From NCBI GenBank assembly GCA_036275365.1, contig DASUDX010000118.1, positions 1-39,526 of the forward strand: a stretch of 39,526 bases of DNA, written 5' to 3'. The notes beneath the pieces were generated by a model. That model ran no database searches and was not told the DNA's origin. It saw only the letters and a list, made by a program, of their open reading frames with translations. The DNA is from DASUDX01 sp036275365 (GTDB lineage Bacteria > Pseudomonadota > Gammaproteobacteria > Nevskiales > Nevskiaceae). Each line of letters begins with the position of its first letter. Positions within the stretch are counted from its first letter, which is position 1. The translations under genes were made by a program, and so were the position numbers. Of the stretch, positions 1 through 9,271 are shown one piece after another.

Positions 1-274
1 CGGCGAGGCGCTGGGCCAGCCCCAGCCCGCCCTGGCGGGACAGCTGCAGGGCCAGCTGCGGATCGAACAAATCCTGGTAGGGCCCCAGTGCGCCGGCCGC
101 CTCGCCGATGGCAGCGCCGGCCTGGTGGGCGGATTTCAGCACCTGCTGGATCAGCAGGGCTTCGAACTGGCGGGCGGCCTCGGCCACCACCCCGGGGGTG
201 GCCCGCCCGCCCGCGCCTGCCGCTGCGGCACGGCCGCCCAGCGCCAGGCTCTCCAGGCGGGCCTCGAGCTTCAC
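1..274 (-). CDS. flgJ: FlgJ, flagellar rod assembly protein, N-terminal part
   Basis: About 91 N-terminal codons are present; the rest lies beyond the window start. The product begins VKLEARLE and contains a rod-binding type segment (ARQFEALLIQQVLKSA, then a DPQLALQLSRQGGLGLAQ stretch). This matches the N-terminal scaffold half of FlgJ, which caps the growing rod in the periplasm; the C-terminal muramidase half, if present, cannot be seen. I chose the GTG start at 274 because it overlaps the flgI stop as GTGA, the usual translational coupling in this operon. No longer start was tracked because the frame runs off the edge. Confidence 0.85.
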   Translation of the reverse strand, partial: MKLEARLESLALGGRAAAAGAGGRATPGVVAEAARQFEALLIQQVLKSAHQAGAAIGEAAGALGPYQDLFDPQLALQLSRQGGLGLAQRLA

Positions 275-1377
275 AGGATCACCAGCTCGGCGCGCAGGGC
301 GCCGGCCTGCTTGAGCGCCTCGAGGATGGCGACCAGATCGCCGGGCGAGGCGCCGATGGCGTTGACCGCCTTGACCAGATCATCGAGCGAGACGCCGGCA
401 TCGAAGACGAACATCGGCGCGCCGTCCTGCTCGATCTGGATGTTGCTGCGCGGCACCACCTGGGTCTCGCCCTTCGAGAACGGGGCCGGCTGGCTCACCG
501 CCGGGCGCTCGGAGACGGTGACCGACAGCGAGCCATGGGCGACCGCCGCCGGCAGCACGCGCACATCGCCGCCGATCACCACGGTGCCGGTGCGCGGGTT
601 GACCACCACCCGCGCCGCGCCGCGGCCGGGATCGACCTCCAGACCCTCCAGCGCGGCGGCAAAGGCCACCCGCTGGGTCGGATCGAGCGGTGCCCGCACC
701 ACCACCTGCACCGCATCCAGCGCCTGGGCGGTGTGCGCGCCGAAGGCGGCGTTGATGCCCCCGGCGAGGCGGGCGGCGGTGGTGAAATCCGGCTGGTGCA
801 GCTGCAGGCGCAGCTCGCCGCGCTCGCTGAAGCGGTTATCCAGCGCGCGCTCGACCATCGCCCCGCCCGGGATGCGGCCGGCACTCGGCACATTGAGGCT
901 GACCCGCGAGCCATCCTGCCCGCTCACCCCCAGGCCGCCCACCACCACGCTGCCCTGGGCGATGGCATAGACCTGGCCATCGGCCCCCTTGAGCGCGGTC
1001 ATCAGCAGGGCACCACCGCGCAGGGAGCCGGCGTTGGCGAGGCTGGAGACGGTCACATCGATCTTCTGCCCGGGCTGGGCGAAGGCCGGCAGCTCGGCCT
1101 GCACCGCCACCGCGGCCACATTCTTGAGCTGGGGGTTCACGCCGGGCGGCAGGGTCACGCCAAGCTGGTCGAGCAGGCTCTTCAGGCTCTGCACGGTGAA
1201 CGGCGCCTGGCTGGTCTGGTCGCCAGTGCCATCGAGCCCGACCACCAGGCCATAGCCCATCAGCGGGTTGCTGCGGACCCCGGCCAGACTGGCCAGGTCC
1301 TTCACCCGCTCGGCCTGGACCGGCAGGGCGGCGGCGAGCAGCAGCAGGGCGAGCGCGAGGGCTTTCAGAACGGCCAT
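271..1377 (-). CDS. flgI: FlgI, flagellar P-ring protein precursor
   Basis: The 368-residue product is the usual length for FlgI, which forms the periplasmic P ring around the flagellar rod. It has a clear Sec signal peptide of about 22 residues ending PVQA. The mature protein opens with ERVKDLASLAGVRSNPLMGYG and continues VVGLDGTGDQT, both hallmarks of the family. The start overlaps the end of flgH by 13 nt and the stop overlaps the flgJ start by 4 nt, so translation is probably coupled along the operon. Nothing is missing or truncated. Confidence 0.97.
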   Translation of the reverse strand: MAVLKALALALLLLAAALPVQAERVKDLASLAGVRSNPLMGYGLVVGLDGTGDQTSQAPFTVQSLKSLLDQLGVTLPPGVNPQLKNVAAVAVQAELPAFAQPGQKIDVTVSSLANAGSLRGGALLMTALKGADGQVYAIAQGSVVVGGLGVSGQDGSRVSLNVPSAGRIPGGAMVERALDNRFSERGELRLQLHQPDFTTAARLAGGINAAFGAHTAQALDAVQVVVRAPLDPTQRVAFAAALEGLEVDPGRGAARVVVNPRTGTVVIGGDVRVLPAAVAHGSLSVTVSERPAVSQPAPFSKGETQVVPRSNIQIEQDGAPMFVFDAGVSLDDLVKAVNAIGASPGDLVAILEALKQAGALRAELVIL

Positions 1378-2024
1378 AGCGGGGAGGCGAAGAAGCGGGT
1401 CAGCCAGCCGGCGCGGTTGGCGGCGGAGAGGCTGCCCTCGCCGGAGTAGCGGATCTCGGCGTTGGCGACGCGATCGGAGGTGATGCTGTTGTCCGCGCGG
1501 ATATCGGCCGGGCGCACCACGCCGCGCAGCTGCACGGTCTCGCGGCCCTGGTTGAGCTCGAGTTCCTTGGCGCCGGCGATCACCAGATGGCCGTTGGGCA
1601 GCACCTGCTCCACCAGCACGCTGACGCTGCCCTGCAGCTTGTTGGACTGGGCGGCGTCGCCGCCGCCGCTGAACTCGCTGCTGCCGCCGAGGCCGAAGTC
1701 GAACAGCGGCGTGCCGCCACGGGTCAGCGGACGGCCGAACAGGGTGGGGTTGTCGATGCGGGTCTCGCTGCTGCGGTTGAGGCTGGAGCTCACCGACTTC
1801 TGCGCATCCGTGCGCTCCACCAGCAGCACGGTGAGCACATCGCCAACGCGCCGGGCCTTGCGATCCTCGAACCAGGCGTTCGCCGTGGCGGCGCCGTAGA
1901 TGGCACCGGGCAGGCGCGACTCCACCGGCGGGCCCGGACTCACCGCGGCCGGGGCCGGCGCCGGGGTGCCGCGGCTGGCGCAGCCGCCGAGCAGAAGGAC
2001 CGCGAGGAGCAGGCAGCGGCTCAT
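1365..2024 (-). CDS. flgH: FlgH, flagellar L-ring lipoprotein
   Basis: The 219-residue product forms the outer-membrane L ring of the basal body. The N-terminus MSRCLLLAVLLLGGC is a lipoprotein signal with the lipobox cysteine at residue 15. The body has the FlgH pattern: a segment GDVLTVLLVER near residue 60, then repeated polar beta sequence, then VRPADIRADNSITSDRVANA near residue 180. The start at 2024 is 8 nt after the flgG stop; a much longer open frame upstream is not used, because the lipobox fixes the N-terminus. Its end overlaps flgI by 13 nt. Confidence 0.96.
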   Translation of the reverse strand: MSRCLLLAVLLLGGCASRGTPAPAPAAVSPGPPVESRLPGAIYGAATANAWFEDRKARRVGDVLTVLLVERTDAQKSVSSSLNRSSETRIDNPTLFGRPLTRGGTPLFDFGLGGSSEFSGGGDAAQSNKLQGSVSVLVEQVLPNGHLVIAGAKELELNQGRETVQLRGVVRPADIRADNSITSDRVANAEIRYSGEGSLSAANRAGWLTRFFASPLWPF

Positions 2025-2032
2025 CGCCCGGC

Positions 2033-2818
2033 TCACAGATTGTTGTTGACGAACTGCAGCATGGCGTCGGCCGTGCTGATCGCCTTGGCGTTCATCTCGT
2101 AGGCGCGCTGGGTTTCGATCATCCCCACCAGCTCTTCCACCGTGCTCACATTGGAGGCTTCCAGCGAGCCCTGCACCAGGGTGCCGAGACCGTTGGTGCC
2201 TGGCGTGCCGCCCTGTGCCGGACCGCTGGCGCTGGTCTCGGTGTAGAGGTTCTCGCCGCGGGCGGCGAGGCCGGCCGGGTTGACGAAATCGGTCAGGGTC
2301 AGGCTGCCGACCTCCTGGGCCTGGGCCTGATCGGCGAACTGCACGCTGACCGTGCCATCGACGCCGATGGTCAGGCTTTGCGCGCCCTGGGGAATCTGGA
2401 TCGCCGGGCTCAGCGGGTAGCCCGAGGCGGTCACCAGCTCGCCGGTGGGGGAGAGCTTGAGGCCGCCGTCGCGGGTATAGGCCTGGGTGCCATCCGGCAG
2501 GCTCACGGCAAGAAAGCCGCGGCCGTTGACCGCCACATCCAGGGCGTTGTTGGTCTGCGAGAGATTGCCCTGGGCAAAGCTCTTCTCGGTGGCCACCACC
2601 CGCACGCCGGTGCCAAGCATCAGCCCGGTCGGTGCCTGGGTCTGGGTGCTGGTGGCGCCGCCCGGCTGACGCAGGGTCTGGTAGAGCAGGTCCTCGAAGG
2701 CCGCGCGGCCTTTCTTGAAACCGGTGGTGTTGACATTGGCGAGGTTGTTGGAGATCACCGCCAGACGATGGGTCTGGGCCTCGAGACCGGTTTTTGCAAC
2801 CCACAGTGCCGGATTCAT
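2033..2818 (-). CDS. flgG: FlgG, flagellar distal rod protein
   Basis: The 261-residue product is a full-length FlgG, the distal rod subunit. It begins MNPALWVAKTGLEAQTHRLA and has the N-terminal helix motif ISNNLANVNTTGFKKGRA. It ends with the C-terminal helix motif NVSTVEELVGMIETQRAYEMNAK. The frame is open 26 codons further upstream, but the ATG at 2818 has a GGAG ribosome site 8 nt before it and matches the family N-terminus. flgG is the first gene of this minus-strand run: the next gene upstream is divergent and unrelated, so flgF is not in its normal place. Confidence 0.97.
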   Translation of the reverse strand: MNPALWVAKTGLEAQTHRLAVISNNLANVNTTGFKKGRAAFEDLLYQTLRQPGGATSTQTQAPTGLMLGTGVRVVATEKSFAQGNLSQTNNALDVAVNGRGFLAVSLPDGTQAYTRDGGLKLSPTGELVTASGYPLSPAIQIPQGAQSLTIGVDGTVSVQFADQAQAQEVGSLTLTDFVNPAGLAARGENLYTETSASGPAQGGTPGTNGLGTLVQGSLEASNVSTVEELVGMIETQRAYEMNAKAISTADAMLQFVNNNL

Positions 2819-2861
2819 GACGCTTGCTCCTTGCCGGATTTCCGGCGCTTGGGCACCCCGC

Positions 2862-2877
2862 TGCAGGTTCTGGTCCA
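2862..2877 (-). promoter_or_regulatory. possible sigma-54 promoter for flgGHIJ
   Basis: On the minus strand TGGACCAGAACCTGCA has GG and GC separated by exactly 10 nt, the -24/-12 spacing of RpoN promoters (consensus TGGCACN5TTGC). It lies about 44 nt upstream of the flgG start. Sigma-54 control of flgFGHIJKL is known in Pseudomonas and Vibrio. The match outside the GG/GC core is modest and the genome is GC-rich, so chance is a real possibility. Confidence 0.3.
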
Positions 2878-2922
2878 GACCCCGCTCGGCGGGCACACTC
2901 GGCGCCTGAACCGGACCCGCCC

Positions 2923-4077
2923 ATGCCCCTGCTCGCCCCGCCCCCTGCCCTGCCCACCACCCTGCGCTTCATCGGCAGCCGCCTGCTGCACCGTCTGCGC
3001 GGGGGCCCCGGGGTGGGCCTGAGCCCGCGCGATTTCGAACAGCAGGTGGCGGTGCTGCAGGCCGCCCTCGGCCCGGCGCTGGTCGGCGTGGAGCGGCTGC
3101 GGGTGCCGGCGGCGGCCAGCGGGGTGCGCAGCCGCACCCGGCTGGCGCGCGGCGAGCGCGTCACCGTGCTGGCCGGCGGTGCGGTCTATGCCTCGCGTCT
3201 GTTCGATGTCGGCTTCGCCCCGGACCAGGGCCTGTGGCTGCGCCCGGACGAGGGCGAGGCGCCGGTGCGCGTGCTCGGCGCCCCCGGGCGGAGCTTCACC
3301 GTCGAGCAGGCCGGACCGCTGTGGTTCGTCGCCAAGCCGCCGGGCGAGTTTCTCGATCCCCAGGGCCGGCCCGATCCCGCGGTGCCACGCCGCGGCGCCC
3401 ACGGCGACTACCGGGTGGCGATCCTGCGCTGGAACGGCATGCCCTCGGCGGCGAGCCTGGCCACCGCCCGCGGCATCGCACCCGACGCCTTCGCCGATCG
3501 CCCGGACCCGAGCCCACCCGGCTGGTCGCCGCTGTGGCGGCTGGGACGCAACCGCATCGTCTCGGTGGATGCGCCGGAGCAGGCGCTGTGCTGCGCCACC
3601 CACGGCGATGTGACGATCCTGCGCCATCCGCTGTCGCGGCCGCTGGATGCCAGCACCCGCCTGCGCTGGCAGTGGAAGGTGGAGAACCTGCCCTCGCGCC
3701 TGCCCGAGCATCTGCCGCCCACCCACGACTACTTCTCGATGGCGCTGGAGTTCGACAACGGCCAGGACCTCACCTGGATGTGGAGCTGCGCCCTGCCGGT
3801 GGACACCGTGTTCCGCTGCCCCCTGCCCTGGTGGGACCAGCGCGAGACCCACTGGGTGGTGCGCAGCGGCGAGCAGGACTGGAACCGCTGGCTGGACGAG
3901 GAGCGCGCCGTGCTGGCCGACTACCAGTCGGCGATCGGCGGCGAACCGCCGCGCGCGGTGGTGGCGGTGTGGCTGATCAGCAACAGCGCCTTCCAGCGCC
4001 AGGCGGCGCGCTGCTGGTATCGCGGCATTGCGCTCAGCGATGCCCGCGGGCGTGTCGAGCTGCCGGCCGGCGGCTGA
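2923..4077 (+). CDS. DUF3047-type protein with extra N-terminal beta domain
   Basis: The 384-residue product has no signal peptide or membrane segment that I can see. The C-terminal half (from about residue 205) resembles DUF3047 proteins: a segment STRLRWQWKVENLP, a DYFSMALEFDNG strand, a WMWSC core, and a late ADYQSAIGGEPPRAVVAVW stretch. The first 200 residues look like a separate all-beta region (RGERVTVLAGGAVY, GPLWFVAKPPGEF) that could be a carbohydrate- or ligand-binding sandwich; that is only a suggestion. I chose ATG 2923; the frame is open 33 codons upstream, but that part is Pro/Arg-rich low-complexity and overlaps the flgG leader. The gene is divergent from flgG and followed by a tRNA on the other strand, so context gives no function. 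Confidence 0.6.
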   Translation: MPLLAPPPALPTTLRFIGSRLLHRLRGGPGVGLSPRDFEQQVAVLQAALGPALVGVERLRVPAAASGVRSRTRLARGERVTVLAGGAVYASRLFDVGFAPDQGLWLRPDEGEAPVRVLGAPGRSFTVEQAGPLWFVAKPPGEFLDPQGRPDPAVPRRGAHGDYRVAILRWNGMPSAASLATARGIAPDAFADRPDPSPPGWSPLWRLGRNRIVSVDAPEQALCCATHGDVTILRHPLSRPLDASTRLRWQWKVENLPSRLPEHLPPTHDYFSMALEFDNGQDLTWMWSCALPVDTVFRCPLPWWDQRETHWVVRSGEQDWNRWLDEERAVLADYQSAIGGEPPRAVVAVWLISNSAFQRQAARCWYRGIALSDARGRVELPAGG

Positions 4078-4096
4078 GCCCGCGGGCCTGGAAAAC

Positions 4097-4117
4097 AAAA
4101 CCCCGCGCGAGGCGGGG
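4097..4117 (-). terminator. rho-independent terminator after tRNA-Val
   Basis: On the minus strand CCCCGC, a CTCGC loop and GCGGGG are followed directly by TTTTGTTTT. It sits 36 nt past the tRNA 3' end. On the plus strand the same hairpin follows the DUF3047 gene but has no T run on that side. Confidence 0.75.
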
Positions 4118-4152
4118 CGGGTGGCGTCGGCGCACAGGCCGATCGTCAGGTC

Positions 4153-4227
4153 TGGTGGATGGTACAGGGATCGAACCTGTGGCCCCCGCCGTGTGAAGGC
4201 GATGCTCTACCGCTGAGCTAACCATCC
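4153..4227 (-). tRNA. tRNA-Val(CAC)
   Basis: A full 75-nt cloverleaf with encoded CCA. The acceptor stem is GGATGGT/ACCATCC, the D stem GCTC/GAGC, the anticodon stem TCGCC/GGCGG with loop TTCACAC, and the T arm ACAGG-TTCGATC-CCTGT. The anticodon at loop positions 34-36 is CAC, which reads GUG valine codons. This isoacceptor suits the strong G/C third-position bias of the window. A good promoter lies just upstream and a terminator just downstream, so it is a single-gene transcript. Confidence 0.95.
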
Positions 4228-4263
4228 ATGCGCTGCGGGCCGGGCGACCCTGAGCGGACGCGC

Positions 4264-4292
4264 ATAGTAGTGTCGCCCCCCGACAGCGTCAA
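4264..4292 (-). promoter_or_regulatory. sigma-70 promoter for tRNA-Val
   Basis: On the minus strand TTGACG (4292-4287) and TACTAT (4269-4264) are separated by 17 nt. The -10 box lies 36 nt before the tRNA 5' end. This is the best -35/-10 pair I found in the window. Confidence 0.75.
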
Positions 4293-4325
4293 CGCAGGAA
4301 GCCGCGCCCTGATGAGTCTGCCCCG

Positions 4326-4982
4326 ATGAACCTGCCGGTGGTCCAGGTGTTCGCCCGCGCGCCCCGGCCCGGGCGCTGCAAGACGCGGCTGATTCCGGCG
4401 CTGGGCGGCCGCGGCGCGGCGCGTCTGCAGACGCGCCTGCTGCAGCAGCTGCTGGCCCAGCTGGCGGCCCCCGGCGAGTGGCGGCTGGAGCTGCACGGCG
4501 CGCCGGACGCCGGCCATGCCGCCTTTCTGGCCGCCCGCCACCGCCATGGCCTGCGGCTGCAGCGGCAGGCCCGCGGCGATCTCGGCCGGCGCATGGGGCG
4601 GGCGATCGGACAGGCCCTGCGGCGGGGAGCCCCCGCGGTCATCCTCCTCGGGTCGGACTGCCCGGAGCTCGCGGCGCCGACCGTGCGCGCGGCGCTGGCG
4701 GCGCTGGCGGCGGAGGCCGACACGGTGCTGGTGCCGGCGGTCGACGGCGGCTACGGCCTGATCGGCAGCCGGCGGCCGCTGCGCCTGGCCGGGGTGGACT
4801 GGAGCAGCGGCCGCGAGTACCAGCAGAGCCGCCAGCGCCTGCGCCAGCAGGGTCTGCGCTTGCGCGCCGTGGGCGGCTGCGCGGATATCGACACCCCCTC
4901 GGACTGGCGGCGGGCGCGGCGCGAAGGCCGCCTGCCGGGCCTGTTCGGCCCGGTGCCGGGAAAGGGCTCTTCCCGCGCCTGA
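4326..4982 (+). CDS. TIGR04282/DUF2064 family glycosyltransferase-like protein
   Basis: The 218-residue product has the nucleotide-sugar transferase-like pattern of the DUF2064/TIGR04282 family. It shows an N-terminal VFARAPRPGRCKTRL (family form KxPxPGxxKTRL), a central VILLGSDCPEL, a VPAVDGGYGLIG motif near residue 140, and a late DIDTPSDW. Some members sit in arsenosugar gene clusters and carry that name, but no arsenic gene is near here, so I do not assign that role. ATG 4326 follows a divergent tRNA promoter by about 30 nt. Confidence 0.8.
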   Translation: MNLPVVQVFARAPRPGRCKTRLIPALGGRGAARLQTRLLQQLLAQLAAPGEWRLELHGAPDAGHAAFLAARHRHGLRLQRQARGDLGRRMGRAIGQALRRGAPAVILLGSDCPELAAPTVRAALAALAAEADTVLVPAVDGGYGLIGSRRPLRLAGVDWSSGREYQQSRQRLRQQGLRLRAVGGCADIDTPSDWRRARREGRLPGLFGPVPGKGSSRA

Positions 4983-4998
4983 AATTCCCTGCTACAAC
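4970..4998 (+). promoter_or_regulatory. possible promoter for the 80-residue protein
   Basis: TTCCCG at 4970-4975 and TACAAC at 4993-4998 are 17 nt apart, and the -10 lies 39 nt before the start codon at 5038. The -35 box is poor. Confidence 0.3.
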
Positions 4999-5037
4999 GC
5001 GCGCCGATTTCAGCCCATACCGCTCTCCCCCGACCCT

Positions 5038-5280
5038 ATGGCGCGCAAGCCCAAAGCCAAAGCCCAGCCCGAACCCGCGGCCAAGCCCCACGACGAGTTC
5101 GTGGACGAGGCGGAAGGCGGCGACGAGGAGCTGCCCAGCATCGAGCCGGTGGCCCCGGCGGCCAAGTTGCGCGACTGGCGGGATGTGGAGAAGTTCAAGG
5201 AGCTGCGCGAGCTGCGCAAGCTGGTGGGCGAGGATCTCGACTTCGACCTCGACGACGGCAAGGCACGCCGCCGCGCCTGA
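5038..5280 (+). CDS. small charged protein, unknown function
   Basis: The 80-residue product has no signal peptide. It starts with a Lys/Pro/Ala-rich tail (MARKPKAKAQPEP), followed by an acidic stretch (DEAEGGDEELPS). Next comes a predicted helix LRDWRDVEKFKELRELRKL, and it ends with an acidic DLDFDLDDG and a basic tail. The helix plus acidic end resembles small gammaproteobacterial proteins of the PA3496 type, but I cannot confirm this. It has its own possible promoter and converges on the LOG-family gene. Confidence 0.6.
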   Translation: MARKPKAKAQPEPAAKPHDEFVDEAEGGDEELPSIEPVAPAAKLRDWRDVEKFKELRELRKLVGEDLDFDLDDGKARRRA

Positions 5281-5291
5281 CGCTCAGGCGA

Positions 5292-5316
5292 CCGGCCGCC
5301 GGGCTCAGGCGGCCGG
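5292..5316. terminator. hairpin between convergent genes
   Basis: A perfect 9-bp stem CCGGCCGCC/GGCGGCCGG with a 7-nt loop. It overlaps the last codons of the LOG-family gene, whose stop codon lies in the loop. There is no T run, so it may stall rather than terminate. Confidence 0.4.
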
Positions 5317-6006
5317 GGCGGTCAGCCCCTCGCGCAGCCGGGCGAAGGCCTCATCCGGCCGATCGGCGTAGGCGAACAGGCTCAGATCCTCGGCGCTGAT
5401 CAGACCCCGCCGCGCCAGCGCCGGGAAGTTCACCACCTCCTCCCAGAAGGCCCGGTCGTAGAGCAGGATCGGCATCGGCGCGCTCTTGCCGGTCTGGGTC
5501 AGGGTGAGCAGCTCGAACAGCTCGTCGAGCGTGCCGAAGCCACCGGGAAAGATCACCGCCGCCCGCGCCAGGTTCAGAAACCAGAACTTGCGCATGAAGA
5601 AGTAGTGGAACTCCAGGGCCTGGCTGGTTTCCAGATGCGGGTTGACATGCTGCTCGAAGGGCAGCGAGATGTTGAGCCCGATGTTGAGGCGCCGGTCGAC
5701 CCTCGCCGCGCCCTCGTGGGCCGCCGCCATGATGCCGGGCCCGCCGCCGCTGACGATGTGATAGCGGCTGCGGCCGCGGTGCTCGGCCTGGGTCCAGCGC
5801 GCCAGCTGCTCGGCCAGTGCGGCGGCATCGCGGTAGGTCGGGCTGTCCGCGGTGATCCGCGCGCTGCCGAAGAAGATCACCGCCCGTTCGATGCCGAGCC
5901 GGCGGAAGCGCCGCTCCGGTTCCAGGTACTCGCAGAGGATGCGCACGCTGCGCGCCTCCTCGCTCATCAGGAACTCGGGGTTCTTGTAGGCCTTGTGCAG
6001 TCTCAC
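5305..6006 (-). CDS. LOG-family (TIGR00730-like) Rossmann protein
   Basis: The 233-residue product is a LOG-family protein; members that hydrolyse nucleoside 5'-monophosphates to release the base share the PGGxGTxxE motif. Here that motif is PGGFGTLDELFE, near residue 155. An earlier VSGGGPGIMAAAHEGA gives the nucleotide-binding loop, and VIFFGSARI is the first strand. The GTG at 6006 gives the N-terminus VRLHKAYKNPEFL, which fits longer family members; the ATG at 5967 would give a shorter form. The gene starts 19 nt after the acyl-CoA ligase stop, so the two are probably cotranscribed. Whether it has phosphoribohydrolase activity is inference. Confidence 0.85.
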   Translation of the reverse strand: MRLHKAYKNPEFLMSEEARSVRILCEYLEPERRFRRLGIERAVIFFGSARITADSPTYRDAAALAEQLARWTQAEHRGRSRYHIVSGGGPGIMAAAHEGAARVDRRLNIGLNISLPFEQHVNPHLETSQALEFHYFFMRKFWFLNLARAAVIFPGGFGTLDELFELLTLTQTGKSAPMPILLYDRAFWEEVVNFPALARRGLISAEDLSLFAYADRPDEAFARLREGLTAPAA

Positions 6007-6025
6007 GCGGTGGGCACCGGGCCGC

Positions 6026-7699
<1,674 letters not shown>

Positions 7700-7734
7700 C
7701 GGACTCTCCTCCCTGTCATTTCGGCCTTGCCCGG

Positions 7735-7762
7735 ATGCTAACCCAGACCCCACCATCGGCAA
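7735..7762 (-). promoter_or_regulatory. promoter for the acyl-CoA ligase
   Basis: On the minus strand TTGCCG (7762-7757) and TAGCAT (7740-7735) are 16 nt apart, 35 nt before the ligase start. I saw no clear FadR- or PsrA-type palindrome in the 93-nt divergent region. Confidence 0.45.
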
Positions 7763-7792
7763 CACTCTGCAACCGCCAATCGGGTAATCCAG

Positions 7793-8938
7793 ATGACCGC
7801 TCTGAGTCCTTACTACAACGCCGAGCATGAAGCCCTGCGCGGACAGGTCCGGCGATTCGTGGAAAAGGAGATTGTTCCCCACCTCGAGCGCTGGGAAGCC
7901 GAGCGCCAGCTGCCACGCGAGCTGCACCGCAAGGCCGCCGAGGCCGGTCTGCTGCAGATCGGCTTCCCCGAGGCGCTGGGCGGCACCGAGGTGCCGGACC
8001 TCTTCTACATGATCACCCTCACCGAGGAACTGGCCCGCGCCGGCAGCGGCGGATTGATCGCCAGCCTGATGAGCCACGGCATCGGCACGCCGCCGGTGGT
8101 GGCCTTCGGCAGCCCCGAGCAGAAGGCGCGCTTCGTCACCCCGGTGCTGGCCGGCGAGAAGATCGCCGCGCTGGCCATCACCGAGCCGGGCGGCGGCTCG
8201 GATGTGGCCAATCTCAAGACCCGCGCCGAGCGCGATGGCGATCACTATGTGGTCAACGGCGCCAAGACCTTCATCACCAGCGGGCTGCGGGCCGATCTGC
8301 TGACCGTGGCGGTGCGCACCGGCGGGCCGGGCATGGGCGGGGTCTCGCTGCTGGTGATCGAGGGCGATACGCCGGGGCTCTCGCGCAGTCCGCTGGAGAA
8401 GATGGGCTGGCACTGCTCGGACACCGCCACCCTCTACTTCGACGGCTGCCGGGTGCCGGTGGCCAACCGCATCGGCCCGGAAAACCAGGGCTTCATGGCC
8501 ATCATGCTCAACTTCAACCACGAGCGGATCATGCTCGCCGCCCAGGCCTGGGGCTTTGCCCAGGTCTGCTACGAGGAGGCGCTGGCCTATGCCCGCTCCC
8601 GCGAGACCTTCGGCAAGCCGCTGATCCGCAACCAGGTGATCCGCCACAAGCTGGTGGACATGAAGATGCGGCTGGATGCGGTCAAGCACCATCTGGATCT
8701 GCTCGCCTGGCGGGTCTCCCACCAGCAGATGCCGATCGCCGAGGTCTGCCTGCTGAAGAACCATGCCTGCACCGCGCTCGAATGGATCGCCAACGAGGCG
8801 ATGCAGATCTTCGGCGGCGCCGGCTACCTGCGCGGGGCCAAGGTGGAGCGGATCTACCGGGAGACCAAGGTCCTGACCATCGGCGGCGGCTCGCTGGAAA
8901 TCATGAAGGACCTCGCTGCCCGCCAGCTCGGCTACTGA
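7793..8938 (+). CDS. acyl-CoA dehydrogenase
   Basis: The 381-residue product is a full-length FAD acyl-CoA dehydrogenase. It has the signatures ITEPGGGSDVANLKT near residue 130 and QIFGGAGYLRG near 345. Medium-chain enzymes carry their catalytic Glu in a YEGT segment near the C-terminus; here the same place reads TIGGGS. That points to the long-chain/isovaleryl type, whose base lies earlier; the Glu pair in CYEEALAYARSRETFGK (near residue 262) is the likely site. It is divergent from a long-chain acyl-CoA ligase, so beta-oxidation is the expected pathway. The last 24 codons are repeated downstream at 9005-9078. Confidence 0.93.
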   Translation: MTALSPYYNAEHEALRGQVRRFVEKEIVPHLERWEAERQLPRELHRKAAEAGLLQIGFPEALGGTEVPDLFYMITLTEELARAGSGGLIASLMSHGIGTPPVVAFGSPEQKARFVTPVLAGEKIAALAITEPGGGSDVANLKTRAERDGDHYVVNGAKTFITSGLRADLLTVAVRTGGPGMGGVSLLVIEGDTPGLSRSPLEKMGWHCSDTATLYFDGCRVPVANRIGPENQGFMAIMLNFNHERIMLAAQAWGFAQVCYEEALAYARSRETFGKPLIRNQVIRHKLVDMKMRLDAVKHHLDLLAWRVSHQQMPIAEVCLLKNHACTALEWIANEAMQIFGGAGYLRGAKVERIYRETKVLTIGGGSLEIMKDLAARQLGY

Positions 8939-8950
8939 TCCCGGTCGGCG
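8865..8950 (+). repeat. 3'-end duplication, copy A (inside the dehydrogenase)
   Basis: This 86-nt segment covers the last codons, the stop and 12 nt after it. It matches 9005-9090 at 79 of 86 positions by my alignment, offset exactly 140 nt and with no gap. Confidence 0.9.
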
Positions 8951-9271
8951 GCGGCTCCCGCCCCCACGCCTGGCGACGCCGTGTCGCCGCCGCACCGCTC
9001 CCGCCCAAGGTCCTGACCATCGGCGGTGGCTCGCTGGACATCATGAAGAACCTCGCCGCCCGCCCGCTCGGCACCTGATCCCGGTCGGCGCCTCCCGGGG
9101 CTCCCCCGGGGCGGACGCCCGGCGGGGACAAGCCCGGCATCGGGGCCTGCCGTCATCGGCGCTTCACTGACGCCTGCAAGGGTAAAAGCCCCCCCGCCAA
9201 GCGGTAGCGGATTCGGCTACAGTGCCGCGGCTGTTGCATTGCGATCATCTCCACCACTCAGGCGAATCAAG
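8939..9271. other. intergenic stretch before the OmpA gene
   Basis: This 333-nt stretch has no complete gene. It holds the copy-B relic, then a strong GC hairpin near 9090-9120 (CCCGGGG-type arms). After that comes a less GC-rich stretch around 9170-9230 (GGGTAAAAGCC, GGCTACAGTGCC) where the porin promoter should lie. I could not fix a convincing -35/-10 pair. Confidence 0.5.
9005..9090 (+). pseudogene. duplicated 3' end of an acyl-CoA dehydrogenase gene, copy B
   Basis: Copy B keeps the frame (KVLTIGGGSLDIMKNLAA, then RPLGT and a stop) and also the bases after the stop. The homology begins abruptly at 9005: the 54 nt between the two copies do not resemble the gene. Seven mismatches, mostly silent or conservative, suggest that copy B was once under selection, or that it came from a paralogue. 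It has no start of its own and is most likely the relic of a second dehydrogenase gene or of an unequal exchange. Confidence 0.75.

Noticed and set aside
4326..4982. An arsenosugar biosynthesis gene
   Set aside because: The family name comes from some members in arsenic clusters; no arsM-like or other arsenic gene is present here.
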